NCBI GenBank assembly: GCA_936432065.2
Contig: OW386291.2
Location: 17,957,821-18,021,820 of the forward strand
Direction: 5' to 3'
Length of the DNA stretch: 64,000 nt
DNA from: Rutpela maculata
Lineage: Eukaryota > Arthropoda > Insecta > Coleoptera > Cerambycidae
Shown here: positions 1 through 11,814 of the stretch, piece by piece
How the letters are laid out: each line of letters opens with the position of its first letter
Numbering within the stretch: the first letter of the stretch is position 1
Position numbers and translations under genes: made by a program
The notes under the pieces: generated by a model
Database searches by the model: none
What the model was told of the DNA's origin: nothing
What the model saw: only the letters and a program-made list of their open reading frames with translations

Positions 1-93
1 AATTCACTTGTCATTGCTGTCAAATGGCGACTGACTGAACTTAAGAATTGAATTTTTCATAATAGAGTTTTTATGGACATTATGTCATACAAA

Positions 94-222
94 ATGGCCA
101 GTTTTTGTTGTATTATTAGTTGTTGAAGTGTGGCAATCCGAGAAAACATCAGTTTTTATAAAATAACGTCGATTTAGAACCAGAAGAGGTTAGGGTTAAA
201 AGATTCTAAGCATCGACTGTAA
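94..222 (+). pseudogene. Broken THAP-type zinc-finger N-terminus
   Basis: Reading from the ATG at 94 gives MASFCCIISC, a stop, then ENISFYKITSI, a stop, then NQKRLGLKDSKHRL and a third stop. The spacing C-x4-C followed by ISFYK and NQ matches the start of insect THAP domains, where a C2CH zinc finger binds DNA. THAP domains occur in host regulators and in P-element-type transposases. The two in-frame stops and the missing second half make this a relic. A GTAAGT donor-like site lies near 284. Assignment rests on a short pattern, so moderate confidence only. Confidence 0.42.
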
Positions 223-544
223 GTCGATGATTCCAAGCAATTAAAAGGAATTATTTTACTGGAATATTCCAAGTATTTTATTAATGGTAAGTTGTTACTT
301 GTTAATTTAAGAATTTGATTCTTAGTGTGGATTTATGTTGCAGGAAAGTCCGTAATTCAAGACCACTATGATCCATCTAGTTAGATGTTTATGGGATACA
401 ACTTTAAAAGCTAAATGTGGAATTAAAAGTGCTTGTGATAATAATAACTACTGCTTAAGCAAACAATAAACAATTCATGGTAAAAAATAACACTTTATAT
501 TAATTTGTCAGCATTTTTAATAATCATTTATGTTTAAATTTTAG

Positions 545-859
545 TTGAGCGACGGTAGAGCTGATGCTGAGGGAGAAAGAAGCTTAATAGCATTTTTTAA
601 ATCAGGTATCTCAAGAGAAAAATACACAGACTACATTAAGATATCTGATGAAGTGCTTAAATCAAAGAAATTTAAAGTATTGCTGTCATTGATTGATCTG
701 GAACTAAACGTCCTTTTAAAATATATTGTGTGGTGTTTAAAAACCCAGTGTTGGGATTGTTTAACATTCAAAAACTATGAAATTAAGACTGAAAGTGATC
801 CTCCAGTCAGTGAACACATAAATAAAGTCCGAATGGGTTTTGAAAGTGTCAAATTGTAG
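545..859 (+). CDS. Unrecognised exon-like ORF, 104 residues
   Basis: An open frame follows a T-rich stretch ending in TTTTAG at about 539-544, so it looks like a terminal exon entered by splicing. The first codon is TTG, which argues against it being a free-standing start. The peptide is soluble and mixed in charge, with the acidic stretch DGRADAEGE near its start and two cysteines around residue 67-70. I recognise no domain. It lies 320 bases downstream of the broken THAP segment and could be from the same gene or element, but nothing proves that. It could also be a chance frame. Confidence 0.25.
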   Translation: MSDGRADAEGERSLIAFFKSGISREKYTDYIKISDEVLKSKKFKVLLSLIDLELNVLLKYIVWCLKTQCWDCLTFKNYEIKTESDPPVSEHINKVRMGFESVKL

Positions 860-1252
860 CAAATATTCTTTGAATTATGTAATTACAAATGTTACTTATT
901 ATTACTTAGATATTAGTATGTATATAATATAATCATTTATTTTTTATTGCAATATAGATCTTTCTTTATATCTCCAGTAAGTTTCTTGTTAATTCTTCTG
1001 AGTATTAATGGAACGTTGGATAATAAATAATTTGATATTTAGTAAATATATTTTGTTTTACTTTCAGTTAGATGCAAAGATGCATGTATATATAAGTTCT
1101 ACATAATCGACTATTTTAATTTACTGCTAACAACAATAATACAAGTGATAAATAAAATATAATAAAAAGTGAATATATGTATTTAATAAAATACAAGGGA
1201 TATTTAACAATTGACCTACCTACGTAAAATAATAAAATACGTGTTAGACATA

Positions 1253-1446
1253 TTATACAGTATCGGAAAGTTCTACCGTTGAGATTGCATAGTTTCAACG
1301 ACTTAACCGACTGCCTACAATAAAGGCGTCTACCAGTACCCTAGCAGAGGCAAAGCAGACACGTCCCTTAATGTACATCATTGCTTGCTTTGCTCTCGCT
1401 TGCTCTTATTGCCGCACCAAATCAAACGCTTTCCGATACTGTATAA
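1253..1446. mobile_element. Small MITE-like inverted repeat
   Basis: An 18-base perfect inverted repeat, TTATACAGTATCGGAAAG at 1253-1270 and its complement at 1429-1446, bounds 194 bp. The interior is less A+T-rich than the flanks (GCAGAGGCAAAGCAGACACG and similar). No coding capacity and no clear target duplication are seen. Confidence 0.5.
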
Positions 1447-3110
1447 CATTAACAAGACACGATAAAAAGAAGTTTTTGTACAAATTACAATGGTTTGTAT
1501 AGTTCCATCTATAGGTATATCATAGGCAAGAGGTCAAAAACTGGAAGACGTGTACACCTTTTTACATATTTCAAGTAGTTCAATACTCCAGATCTTCATT
1601 GTTTACTTTATATGGTATTTTTCACAGAAATTATAACATTTATAACCTTCGAACATAGCCACCGTGTTTACTGCTAAAAAATTGAAAGGAAAGACTGATG
1701 GGTAGTGAACGATTTTGTCTAGATTAGTAACACAGTCACAATGAGTAATCCAAGGAGTCGATGGCTTTTGTTGAAGATGCTACGCTAAGAGTTCATAACC
1801 TGAAAAATGAATTTGCATGTTGGCAATTATTCATTAAGCAATGTTTAATCAGGTAAGCATATATTGAAAAAAAAAGGTTGATCATCGACAACTAAGTCTT
1901 ACCTTTGCAAAAAGCTTTTATCCTGCAAATTTCTTGGAGAGTACTTCTTACACCCAACCACATATACCTTCAAGATTTTTGAGTGCCTTGAACTCATCCT
2001 TTTGTCTACGCATTTCTCTCAAAAACCAAGCAATTCTCAGTATATTATGAGATATTTACACCAACATTTGTACTAGTCATTCACCATTTCTCAAAACGTT
2101 AGCGATTTATTGTCAGATTTGATAATACTTTCACATTTTCTCTCCAAGCTGATTCAATATTATTCAATTCTCGCCAAATTATATAATATTTTATTTTGTA
2201 GGTTTCTCAGCGATTGTCAACTAAAATACTGGAATATATATAAATCTTCCTTTTTAGCTTACATTCTGAAAGTATAAAACATCCTATTAAATTTTCATCA
2301 TTTCGAACACATTATAATAACTATAATTAAATAGGTATTCAATCAGTCAGATACGTTTTTCATAACATGAAGTTTAAAAGGTTATGTTATATTTTTATAC
2401 ATTTCTTTCTACTCACTTTATTTATATAGTCTGGAATGAAGACACTCAAATAGCGCTGAACTAAATAGAAAAAACAAAGATTCACGTTCAAAATATTTCA
2501 TAGAGCCACTAACAATAATTATTTAAATATTTGAGAAATAAAAACTAATAAAGCTTGGTTGCTGTGTGTGTTGCTTGGGTATTTGCTTTGCTTTAGCCAA
2601 TTTGGCCGGCCGGGCGGTCGGAAATCAGAATGGCGCCTTATTTAAATATATTAGAAGGTATATAGTTTTTTTGAAAAATACATTTCCTTGGTAAGGAAAT
2701 TAGAATACTCCTTCGTCACATTATAATAATATTTTTAGCTCGAAATCGAAACAAAAAAATATCAAGTGGTATCATTATAGCAATTATAATAATTACATTT
2801 CAGAAAATTTGCTAGGGCCTAACTCAATTGAAAATAAACGCAGTTTATAAACAATTCAAATGGTAATATTTTTCTATCCAAATTGAAATACATTTTTTCT
2901 TCAGTGTATCCTTAAATGTAGGGTACAGAAAAAAATTAAAAACATATTTCTCTCAGTGTAGACGTAACTGGTACTCAAGGTCACAGAAAACGAGCCATCA
3001 AAAATCAAAGGAGCCGACAAAGCCTTCGCCTCTGTGTAGGTACTGTACTCTGTGGTATTACGTTCCGCATGCGCTGCTATTAAGTAATGTTAATAAATTA
3101 TTCATTTTAC
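1447..3110. other. A+T-rich stretch without recognisable features
   Basis: About 1.7 kb of non-repetitive A+T-rich sequence. The only local oddity is a small G+C-rich patch (GGCCGGCCGGGCGGTCGG) around 2604-2621. No open frame with family resemblance was found on either strand. Confidence 0.5.
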
Positions 3111-3112
3111 AG

Positions 3113-3228
3113 GGGAAACGGATCAGCCGGAAAACGGTGCAAGCATTGAAGAAAATGAGAATGACAGCGATGGGGTAGAAAGCGATGCTAGCGAGAATCT
3201 TTCCGATGAGGAATACTTGAGCAAATGA
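3113..3228 (+). CDS. Possible acidic last exon
   Basis: After a TTCATTTTACAG acceptor-like site (ending at 3112) an open frame encodes about 38 residues dominated by Glu, Asp, Ser and Asn: TDQPENGASIEENENDSD, then DASENLSDEEYLSK and TGA at 3226-3228. AATAAA signals follow within 30 bases (3233-3256). An upstream in-frame stop at 3094 means it can only be coding if spliced. The composition is typical of a nuclear-protein acidic tail. No upstream exon could be joined with confidence, so this is a suggestion only. Confidence 0.28.
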
Positions 3229-3789
3229 ATTTTTAATAAATTTTTTTGTAGAAATAAAAACTTGTGAAATGGAAACGTATTTCCTCTTCTTGTAGTATCT
3301 CAAAAATTGATGAAGATGCAAATTTGCAAATAATATTTTTTGAAGGGGAAAAAATACCCATTACTTTTTATGCACTGAAGTACACGACAACAGAAGTTCT
3401 TTTTTTTTTCTCATGCAAAATACCTTATTTTCGATCCCAACATGTATTACACATTTAAAATAATAACAAAAAAAGACGTGTGGCACTCGGGGACTGCCGC
3501 GGTAAAGCTATTGCATAGCATTTTGTATCAACTTATGCAATTATAATTTTATTTATTTATTTTATTCATGCAGTATTGCTTTTTCTTTGATATTAATTCA
3601 AGTTACACTTTTTGAGCGTGGTGACCGATAAGAAAACAAATTTTTCTATTATTAAATAATGACTTTCTTCATTAATAATAAATGCACTTTGTTCATTCAT
3701 ATTCAAAACACTTTATACACAAATTTTACAAGTACAGCTATTCACTGTTGTACATAAATACCTATACACCTATATACTTTCTCATAAAC

Positions 3790-4160
3790 AGCTGCTTATG
3801 TATTCGTCCGATTTCGGAGCAGCTCGTCTCGATTCGTGCGAGTTTCGTAGAGTCGTACAATACGTCTAATCGCACGCACACAACGCCGTGTCGAAGACTG
3901 CTGAACTGAAACGACGTTAGACGATGCACGGCCTTCAAGCCACACCTCCTTGCCCGTCGGAGTGGGGAGCGTGAGGTTTTTTCGTTACGGAATTTCTGGA
4001 TTCGGTCCCCGCGCTCAAGGCCCGCGATAGAAGCTATGCAATAGCTTAATAATTTAACAGGGACCGGGGCTGAGCGAGGTCGTGCGGCCTTGGAGAGCTC
4101 GAAGGCGGCATTGTGCATTATATTCGGAGAGGCAGACGCTTTAAATCGCATCTAAGTTAC
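3790..4160. other. G+C-rich island
   Basis: Local composition switches from A+T-rich to about half G+C, with many CpG steps (CCGATTTCGGAGCAGCTCG, GCACACAACGCCGTGTCG, GTCCCCGCGCTCAAGG). A 129-residue frame on the minus strand (3762-4151) is open, but its product is Arg/Ser/Ala-rich with no family signature and is probably a by-product of the composition. This could be the end of an old element or a host regulatory island. Confidence 0.35.
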
Positions 4161-4239
4161 TTTCTAGATTCTCTTAAATTTTGGTGCATATTGAAATGAC
4201 CCCGATTAACTTTCAACGACGCCGAGCGCGCGACTTTTC

Positions 4240-4570
4240 AGGGGCTGGCAGGCACTTAGAGCAACATGATCGACAAGGCAGGCACTCGAAAATGAATTTT
4301 GAATGCTTTAAAACTACCTCGTGAATTTTTTTCGTGCACATTGCGATGAGCCAGATTATGCAGTTTTTGGAACCGGTTTTTTAGTTGGCAGGCGGGATTT
4401 CGCAACCGATTCCGACTGGCAGGCACTTGAATTCGTATTTAGTAGTATGTCTAGCAGCTGTATGAAACATTTTATCCACATTGCGATGAGACCATTAATA
4501 CGTTTTGAAAATGTCACAATTTTTTTTTTTTAAATAAACGCAATCGATCTGAGCAGGCAGGCACGCGATC
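4240..4570. repeat. Dispersed GGCAGGCA motif repeat
   Basis: The motif GGCAGGCA(C) recurs near 4246, 4276, 4386, 4418 and 4554. Blocks such as CACATTGCGATGAG also recur (about 4338 and 4479). This is an imperfect, irregularly spaced tandem structure with no coding potential. Confidence 0.5.
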
Positions 4571-4610
4571 TCATATTATATTATGTTAGTACGTACTACA
4601 TTCTGTAATT

Positions 4611-5180
4611 TTACTTCCACATCCAGTGGAAGTATAGTAACGACAAAAAAATTTTTAAAAATTTTTATTGTTCAAATAGGCTTAGAATGTCATGAAACGT
4701 CGAGATTTCAAGTTTGAGCGAAAAAAAAAATTCTGTCTGTCTGTCGGTCCGTCGGTCTGTCTGTCGGTCTGTAACTTTTTTTGTGCGCACGTTTACTCTG
4801 GAACCGTTTGAGATATTGACTTGAAATTTGGTACACATATGTACTTTAACGAGATCTAGAACTAGATTATATTTTCATCTTGTTCTGTCGAAGGGTTGGG
4901 GGGTAAATTGGGGTAAATTTGGAGTAAATAGGTAAATCAAGCAGGTAAGAGTTCACGAAACTGATATCTAGTATAGGCAAGAGAAGCTAAGGTCTCAAAA
5001 AAAATGTTGGCACTACCGATGTGGGGTATCGTTTTATGGGTTTTTGGGGTAGAGGATTTCAAATATTATATTATTAAAGTTTCATAAACAATTATTTTCA
5101 GATACAAAACTTTTTCGTTGTGTGACTTGGATAGAAAATCCGGATGTGGAAGTAGTAATTCCTTGGGCAGCGGTTTTTTT
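4611..5180 (+). mobile_element. ACTTCCACATCC-ended repeat, copy A
   Basis: Begins with TTACTTCCACATCCAGTGG and closes with an inverted match (CCGGATGTGGAAGT at 5140-5153), followed by ATTCCTTGGGCAGCGG, which is shared with other copies. Inside is a (CTGT)n-rich tract at about 4734-4770, then GTGCGCACGTTTACTCTGGA and TTGACTTGAAATTTGGTACA. Further copies are at 18260, 42438, 49885 and 54985. There is no coding capacity, so it is presumably a non-autonomous element. Confidence 0.7.
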
Positions 5181-5299
5181 GTTCACAATGGAATCAGCTT
5201 GGTTTGAGTGTCGCTAGCTCTTGGTCTATAAGGGAAACTTTCCAATTGAAGTTTCCAGGAAATTTTTGGGACTTGCCGGAACAAAGTTTTGATAAAAAT

Positions 5300-5532
5300 C
5301 AGAGATGGGTAAAGGAAATTTTCCATATCAAAGTTTCCAGAACGAAATTTTGATAAAAATGAAAGTTTTCAGTAAAATATATGAATATTCCGAAAGTTCC
5401 CAAAGGAAACTTTCCCGGAATTTTGGAAACATTCAAATATTCAAATATTCCAATATTTTATTGAAAACTTTCATTTTTATCAACATTTCAGTCCGGAAAG
5501 TGTCAAATGGAAGTACCTTTTACCCATCTCTG
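5300..5532. mobile_element. Short hAT-like MITE
   Basis: The inverted ends CAGAGATGGGTAAAGGAA (5300) and TACCTTTTACCCATCTCTG (ending 5532) bound 233 bp rich in TTTCC/GGAAA. CAGAG-type ends are typical of hAT-driven elements. The flanking octamers do not match, so no target duplication is confirmed. Confidence 0.5.
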
Positions 5533-6309
5533 GGATTTCCAGATAAAATGCATATGGAAATTTTATATTTCATTTTATTTTAATAAAGTGTTACTCCACT
5601 TAATTTATTTAAATCGTGGAAATTATAGCACCAATCTACAAAACAAAGTTTCGATTTATTACACTTCATGTAATTCTCAAATTTTTACACTATGTACAAT
5701 ACATATGGCCTATATTAAATGGGAAACATATGTACCAAATCTTACATTCAAGAAGCTATTGTGTTTACAGTAAATTGTCCTACGCATCACGTACACATAA
5801 GTATGTACGTTAGGGTGGGCCGAAAAAATTCAAAACTTTTTTTTCGAGTCGTAATACCGCAGAAAAATTGCGAAATGAGGGGACTAAAAAGGGGTAAAAA
5901 GGGAAATAAAATCGTTTTATATTTTCCGGTCGCGCAAGTGCTCTAAAGTTTGCCGAAATTTGGAAAAATTCATATTTTTACGATAATTTTTAACATTTTT
6001 AAAGTAGCCTCTTCCTGAATGTAATAGCTCAAATTCTTATGTATTATAACCACAGAAAATAATTTTTAAATATTATTTAAATCCATCAACATCGCGCATT
6101 GCCTTCAACGTTAATGAAATTTTGAAAAAAAATTACAAATAAAGGTAGATCACAGTTCAATGAAAAAAAATACTAACAACTTACATGTTTTTTTTGTTGG
6201 TTTTCTTTATTGAATACAAGGTTAAATGTTTAGAAACAAATTATTAAGTTTTTGTGTGAAGAGTCGTAAATCCAAGAAACTCATGTTGAACAATTGAACA
6301 TCTCCGTTT

Positions 6310-6642
6310 TCACTCATTCTTAGCTGATTTATGGGCGAAGTTAGGCATGGTTGACCTTGACAGTAGAGTCTTTCTGATAAAACCATCCCTAGACTCAGCT
6401 AGGCAAACTTTTCCTGAGACTTCTGTCACGAGTTTCACACATCATTCAACTGCCTGTGTGTGGACTGGGAATACGAATGTCTTGGATGTTATTTCCCAAT
6501 TAGGGACTGAGTCACTTTGAATATGTGATTTAATCTCATAGTCACTGATATATTTTAATTATGAGGGAGAAGATAAATCACAGTCCATCCAGTTAATTAT
6601 TTCGGAGTAGTGTGGAGCCTTGTAATTGGCTCTTGGCGGCAT
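6310..6642 (-). pseudogene. Transposon-protein C-terminal relic, left arm
   Basis: Read leftward from the ATG at 6642 this arm encodes MPPRANYKAPHYSEIINW and later HTQAVE, KLVTEVSGKVC, ESRDGFIRKT and PNFAHKSAKNE before TGA at 6312-6310. The block HTQAVER-KLVTEA-SRDGFI-RS-MP-F recurs, as I recall it, near the C-terminus of insect transposon-derived uncharacterised proteins. Stops and frameshifts break the frame. It is the inverted partner of 6937-7287 and in places is closer to the family consensus (GFIRKT is kept here and lost in the other arm). Confidence 0.62.
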
Positions 6643-6936
6643 GAATGTTCTGATAGTTTTTCTCTTTTGATCTAACTATCTTGCCTTTAGAATTCGTCGA
6701 AGTCCGAGCTCTTTTATGTGTTTTGTATTGTCTTGTGTCACGGCTAACATTAAATGTTCTGTAATATTGTCGGCCTGTGATCGAACGAAATTGGCTTTTT
6801 CGCTCATCCAGAACATTTAATATTAGTCATGACACAAGATAATACAAAACACATAAGAGTTTACAAGAGAGCTCGGACTCGACGAATTCTAAAGGCGAGA
6901 CAGTTAGATCAATAGGGAAAAACTATCAGAACATTC

Positions 6937-7287
6937 ATGCCGCCAAAACTCAATTTCAAGGCTCTAGACTACTCGGAAATAATTGACTGGATGGACTGTG
7001 ATTTATCTTCTCCCTCATTATTAAAAGATATCAGTGACGATGAGATTAAATCACATATTCAAAATGACTCAGTCCCTAATTAGGATATAACATTCAAGAC
7101 ATTCGTATTCCTAGTCCACACACAGGCAGTTGAACGATGTGTGAAACTCGTGACAGAAGCCTCAGGAAAAGTTTGCGGAGCTGAGTCTAGGGATGTTTTA
7201 TCAGAACGACTTTACTGTCCAAGGTCAACCATACCTAACTTCGCCCACAAATCAGATTTTAAAGTACCTTCAGCTAAGAATGAGTGA
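6937..7287 (+). pseudogene. Transposon-protein C-terminal relic, right arm
   Basis: From the ATG at 6937 one frame of 117 codons runs to TGA at 7285-7287 with a single internal stop at codon 49. Features in order are LNFKALDYSEIIDWMD, LLKDISDDEIKSHIQ, the stop, HTQAVERCVKLVTEA, VCGAESRDV and PNFAHKSDFKVPSAKNE. This is the 3' end of the gene from a hAT-like autonomous parent; catalytic regions are absent. It lies head to head with the inverted copy in the left arm. The exact parent family needs a protein search. Confidence 0.65.
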
Positions 7288-8725
7288 AAACGGAGATGTT
7301 CAATTGTTCAACATGAGTTTATTGGACTTACGACTCTTCACACAAAAACTTAGTTTTTTCATTAAAAATATGTTTATAAATATTACTAATGCTCTAAAAG
7401 AATTTGTTTTTAACCTTGTATTCAATAAAGAAAACAAAACAAAAAAAACATGTAAGTTGTTAGTATTTTTTTTCCTTGAACTGTGATCTACCCTCATTTG
7501 TAAATTTTTTTCAAAATTTCATTAACGTTGAAGGCAATGCGCGACCGGAAGATGTTGATGGATTTAAATAATATTTAAACATTATTTTCTGTGGTTATAA
7601 TACATAAGAATTTGAGCTAGTAGATTCAGGAAGAGGTTAATTTAAAAATGTTGAAAATTATCGTAAAAATGTGATTTTTCCAAATGTCGGCAAAGTTTAG
7701 AGCACTTGCGCGACCGGAAGATATAAACCGATTTTATTTTTTTTCTTACCCCTCCATAGTCTCCCAAATTCGCAACTTTTCCGCGGTATGACGACTTGAA
7801 ACAAAAGTTTTGAATTTTTTCGGCCCACCCTAATGTACGTATAGTACATACATATATATATATATATATAGTACAGTCGAATTGATTTAATTTAATTGTT
7901 TTCGGAGACAACATTCCACCTGAAATTTTATTGTTGATTCTTATGTATTATGACTTCCTGATTACGAAAAAAAATATATGTGCCCATAAATTCCTTGTGC
8001 GTCAAAAGTTATATAAACTTTTTGACGCGCTTTCACGCATTTTCAATTTCTCTGCTTAATATAATATATCTTGTACTGGTAATCGGATGGGAATTTTAAA
8101 AATACTGGCTTATTTTAAATAATATTCTTAAAAAATATAGACCTGTCCGATATGTAGTTGTCATTCCGCAATCTTGGAAAAAAAAAATAGAAAACACCAA
8201 AAATGGACGAAAGAATCAAAATTGAATATCTTTTCTATAAGAAGGAGTAATTTCGCCAAAGTTGGAAAAATAAAACTCATTTATGTTCAAATATAATGCA
8301 CCAATCCCGGAGACCGTTTGTCAAATAGAACAGTCAAAGATGGCGGACGAAATAAAATTTTTAATTCTTCGTCAATTATCACTGTGCATCACTTTTTGTT
8401 TTCGATTGTATGTTATTTTATGTACTTTTAGAAAATAGAGTTCATTTTTTTTTTATTTTCAAAAAAGTGCATTTTTCCAATTTTAAAATTGTATTTTCTT
8501 TGACCCTCCTTCTTTTAACCCAATTTCAATCGAAACAAAATGAAATATACTATATCAGTTTCATTACCGTCATATACCATAATTTCACCACATTCCTCAT
8601 CGATAGACGATTCATCAAAGATAGAAGAAGCATTGGCACAATTATTTCCTTTACAATAGACACAAAATAGAACATTATATATTCAGTTTTCTACAGCTAC
8701 ACTGACTATTTTTAAAGCCTTTTGT

Positions 8726-9275
8726 GGCGATCAGTTCACTTGCTGGGTAAATATAAGTCACACCTCAAGCTCAAATAACTAAGGAAAAAGAAAAAAAAAA
8801 CAAAAAACATAATAACAATTTTATCAAACAAATAATATGTATTTTATAAAAATGTTATTTTAAAAACTTCTTCGATATATTACCAAATTTTATTTTATTC
8901 ATGAATATCTGCTATAAATTGGTGACCCCTACAAGAGTACGCAATTGATAGGCAACAGAAGCACAAATTTTTGTTAGATTAAAAAGTGATCTGAATTGTT
9001 AATGAGCAAAAACGAAACGACAGAACTCCAACGAACAATCCAGAAGAAACTCTAAAAAAGTTTGAAAATATTGAGAAACGAGAGCAAATTTAAATAAGCT
9101 ATGAATTACATCTATTCAGATCAAGCAAGAAATCTCTGTTAAAAACCTGGAAGATTGAAACTCCAATATAAAATACATATTATTATTTGATTGATAAAAT
9201 TGTTATTATGTTTTTCCTTAGTTACTTGAGCTTGACTTATATTTACCCAGCAAGTGAACTGATCGCCACACCTTT
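8726..9275. repeat. Inverted repeat beside the nuclease/CXC relic
   Basis: About 60 bases at 8726-8792 (TGTGGCGATCAGTTCACTTG, GGGTAAATATAAG) return inverted at 9215-9275. The right copy runs straight into the 3' end of the minus-strand nuclease/CXC relic. The roughly 420-bp interior is A+T-rich and non-coding. This could be a deletion-derived inverted end of the same gene-bearing element. Confidence 0.6.
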
Positions 9276-9740
9276 CTTAGATTTACAAGAAATATCACTT
9301 AGTAAAATTTTAGAAAAAGCATTACTGTCACTCATAACAACAGGCATTAAGCCATTCTCAGTTTTAAACCACCCGAATTGTAACGGATTTTTCTCAGAAC
9401 TTAACCATTTTTGGACTTGGAAATAAACTCTTAAATAGTGTTTTTCTATTACCTCTTCAGTAGGTGGAATTGCAGACAATTCTATTTTCATCATAATATT
9501 TGTGAATTATTTTATTAATCTTAGGTTATAGATTTTTTTATGATGATTCCGCTAGTTGAGTCATTATAATCAAAAGGTCAATATCTTAACCAACTATTCT
9601 AACTTGATCGTCTTCCGTTTTTAAATCAATAGCAGTTTTAACGATTGTAGTATCAGCGTCTTCTCTGCATATTTTAACGTTAAAGTCATTAAAGTCATTA
9701 TCTATTAACTCTTTGCGCAATAATTTTATAAAGCTATCCA
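9243..9740 (-). pseudogene. Nuclease/CXC transposon protein relic, copy 1
   Basis: Two blocks on the minus strand match one protein family. The first (9740-9586) reads DSFIKLLRKELIDND, then CREDADTTIVKTAIDLK and QVRIVG, resembling a PIN/FEN1/XPG-type core in which EDAD and a following hydrophobic strand position acidic metal-binding residues. The second (9494-9243) reads IELSAIPPTEE, HYLRVYFQVQKWL, NPLQFGWFKTENGLMPV and ISCKSKKG. This is the linker that leads into the cysteine-rich CXC tail, which here breaks after the first cysteine. The central part expected between them (TGCDTTS region) is missing, so the copy is internally deleted. It lies inside the 7.87-16.26 kb inverted-repeat element. 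Confidence 0.65.
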
Positions 9741-9741
9741 A

Positions 9742-10380
9742 AGGTGCTCCGCACATGGAGCTACTCATTAGGAACGGTAACTGGTTGTGACGGAAATATA
9801 AATTGATCGCTAACTAGTTAGTAACCGGACTCCGCACACGAAGCTATTGTCTCTGCCACAATATTCACATTCAATTGCTCGTTCATGTTGAAATCATCCA
9901 AACACACAAAAAACTCTGTAATTTCTTCCCGAAACTCGGAAATTGGAGACAGAAGTAACTGCACGCAGGGTTGCTTGAGGTGCTCCGCACATGCAGCTAC
10001 TCATTAGAAACTGTAACTGGTTTGTGACGGAAATATAAACTGATCGCTAACTAGTTAGTAACCGGACTCCGCACACGAAGCTACTGTAGATCTGCCACAA
10101 AATTCACATTCAATTGGTCGTTCATCTTGAAATCATCCAAAAGACACTTGTAAACACATAAAAAACTCTGTAATTACTTCCCGAAACTCGGAAAGATACT
10201 GAAGTGACTGCACGCAGGATTTCTTAAAACTGATCACAAACCGATTATCAACTAGTTACTAACTAGTAGCGCCGTGTGCGGTACTCGATAGAACGTCATA
10301 GGAAGTGACTATCGAGTGATTGGTTACTAACTGCAGTAACCAATCAGTTTCTTTCGAGTAGCCCCGTGTGCGGACGGCCT
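9742..10380. mobile_element. CCGCACA-ended element with internal tandem units
   Basis: The left end AGGTGCTCCGCACATGGAGC (9742) and the right end GCCCCGTGTGCGGACGGCCT (ending 10380) are inverted matches. The left part is duplicated in tandem with a period of 236 (start 9742, again 9978, same GGTGCTCCGCACATG). The right part, beginning AAAACTGATCACAAA at 10226, is repeated once more at 10381 (period 155). The right-hand units are built of short palindromes such as ACTAGTTACTAACTAGT. No coding capacity. Confidence 0.55.
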
Positions 10381-11814
10381 AAAACTGATCACAAATCGAT
10401 TACCAACTAGTTACTAACTAGTAGCGCCGTGTGCAGCATTCGACAGAACGTCATAGGAAGTGACCATCGAGTGATTGGTTACTAACTGCAGTCACCAATC
10501 AGTTTCTTTCGAGCGGAGCGGATCTGGATTTGAAATGAAACCAACTTTAAAAAAAAAAATTTTTTTGACAATTCGGTTACACGCGTTCTCTTTTATCATT
10601 TTATCAACCTAGTTCAGCTTAATCACACGGGGTGGCGGAGGAATTCGCATTTAAAATTCGCAAAAACACGTTTTTCCACGATAACTTTGTTATTATTGAC
10701 CTGACGAAAAAAAAGTAAAATTAAAAATTGAAGATCTCTCGGAAGCGCATTTTCAAATCGGACGGTAACTTTTCATGAAATTTTTTTTTGAAAATACTCG
10801 TTTTTTTGCCTTAACACTAATACACGAAAAAGTAATTCCTTAATTTTTTACGAAAAAAAGAAGTTAAGGGGATGAGATTTTTTTGAGGTAGGTGAAATAG
10901 ATAAGAATTGATGGAGTCGGAAGATTGGGGTGGTGGGCCAATTAGGGGAGGGTAGGGAGGTAGGGAAAGGAAAATTATTCAACTCCCTCCCACTTTTTTC
11001 CTTGTCGTGCGATTTTCAAATACCAAAATGGAATTTGTTCGTTATTACGTCTAATATGTGACTGAATAATTTTTTTTTTTTTTCAAATAAACAAACTTGT
11101 GGAAGGGGAAAAACCTTTTGCATTTTTTTTTAAATGTGTTTTTGAGTACGAAGGAAAGGGCTCAGAAGGGAAATTTTTTACAGGTGAGTGAGAATTCTTT
11201 TCTCTTTAAATTAAAAAAAGAATTATCGCAATCCAAGCAATAGGAAGGGAGGGAGGGGGCTTAATGGGTTTGCGGGAATAAGGTGTTAAGGAAAAGGGAT
11301 AGGGACTTCGGAGCTTAATATTCGGATATATAAATCTTTTTTCCATCTTAATATTTTATCATTCTACCCTCCATCAAATATTAAACTTATTATAAATAAT
11401 TATTTAACACCGTCAAGAGTTTTCGTGGCGCATTTTTCTAGTTTTAGGTGTATTGGATATATTATATAACAATTATTTTTCCGCTTAACTCGCTCTAACT
11501 CAAAAATGGCAAAATGGATTACTCTCAAATTTGTATCGTGTTATTGTTGTAGAACTCTCCAAAATCGTCCTAAGTTGAAGACAGAATCAAAATTCGACTT
11601 AGGCAAAAATTTCATTTAAAGACATTTTTAAGAGTCTGCAGAGGCATAGATCAGTCCATAAGGACCGTTTTGGGTTCTATAAGGCGTTGGAAATGACCAG
11701 GTGAAAATTCGAAGAAACACCGAATTTGCACTTAGGAAAAATGTTTTTGGTTCAGGATATGAGAGCAGAAGTATATAATGACAAAGAATTATAAATAATA
11801 TACTTTTTCAAAGG

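Larger units (their letters stand above)
5811..7832. mobile_element. hAT-type foldback element with 8-bp TSD
   Basis: A 2,022-bp element flanked by identical octamers ATGTACGT at 5803-5810 and 7833-7840. Its ends are TAGGGTGGGCCGAAAAAATT and the complement. An 8-bp target duplication with ends of the form TA(G/A)NG is the hallmark of hAT transposons. Nearly the whole element is palindromic: the left arm runs to about 6762 and the right arm resumes at about 6808. Both arms carry the 3' part of a transposon gene, pointing outward (see 6310-6642 and 6937-7287). The arms differ by scattered substitutions and small indels, so the inversion is old or the copies have drifted. Confidence 0.85.

Noticed and set aside
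3762..4151. 129-residue minus-strand open frame in the G+C-rich island
   Set aside because: Arg/Ser-rich product without motifs; open frames are expected in locally G+C-rich DNA. Described as a composition feature only.
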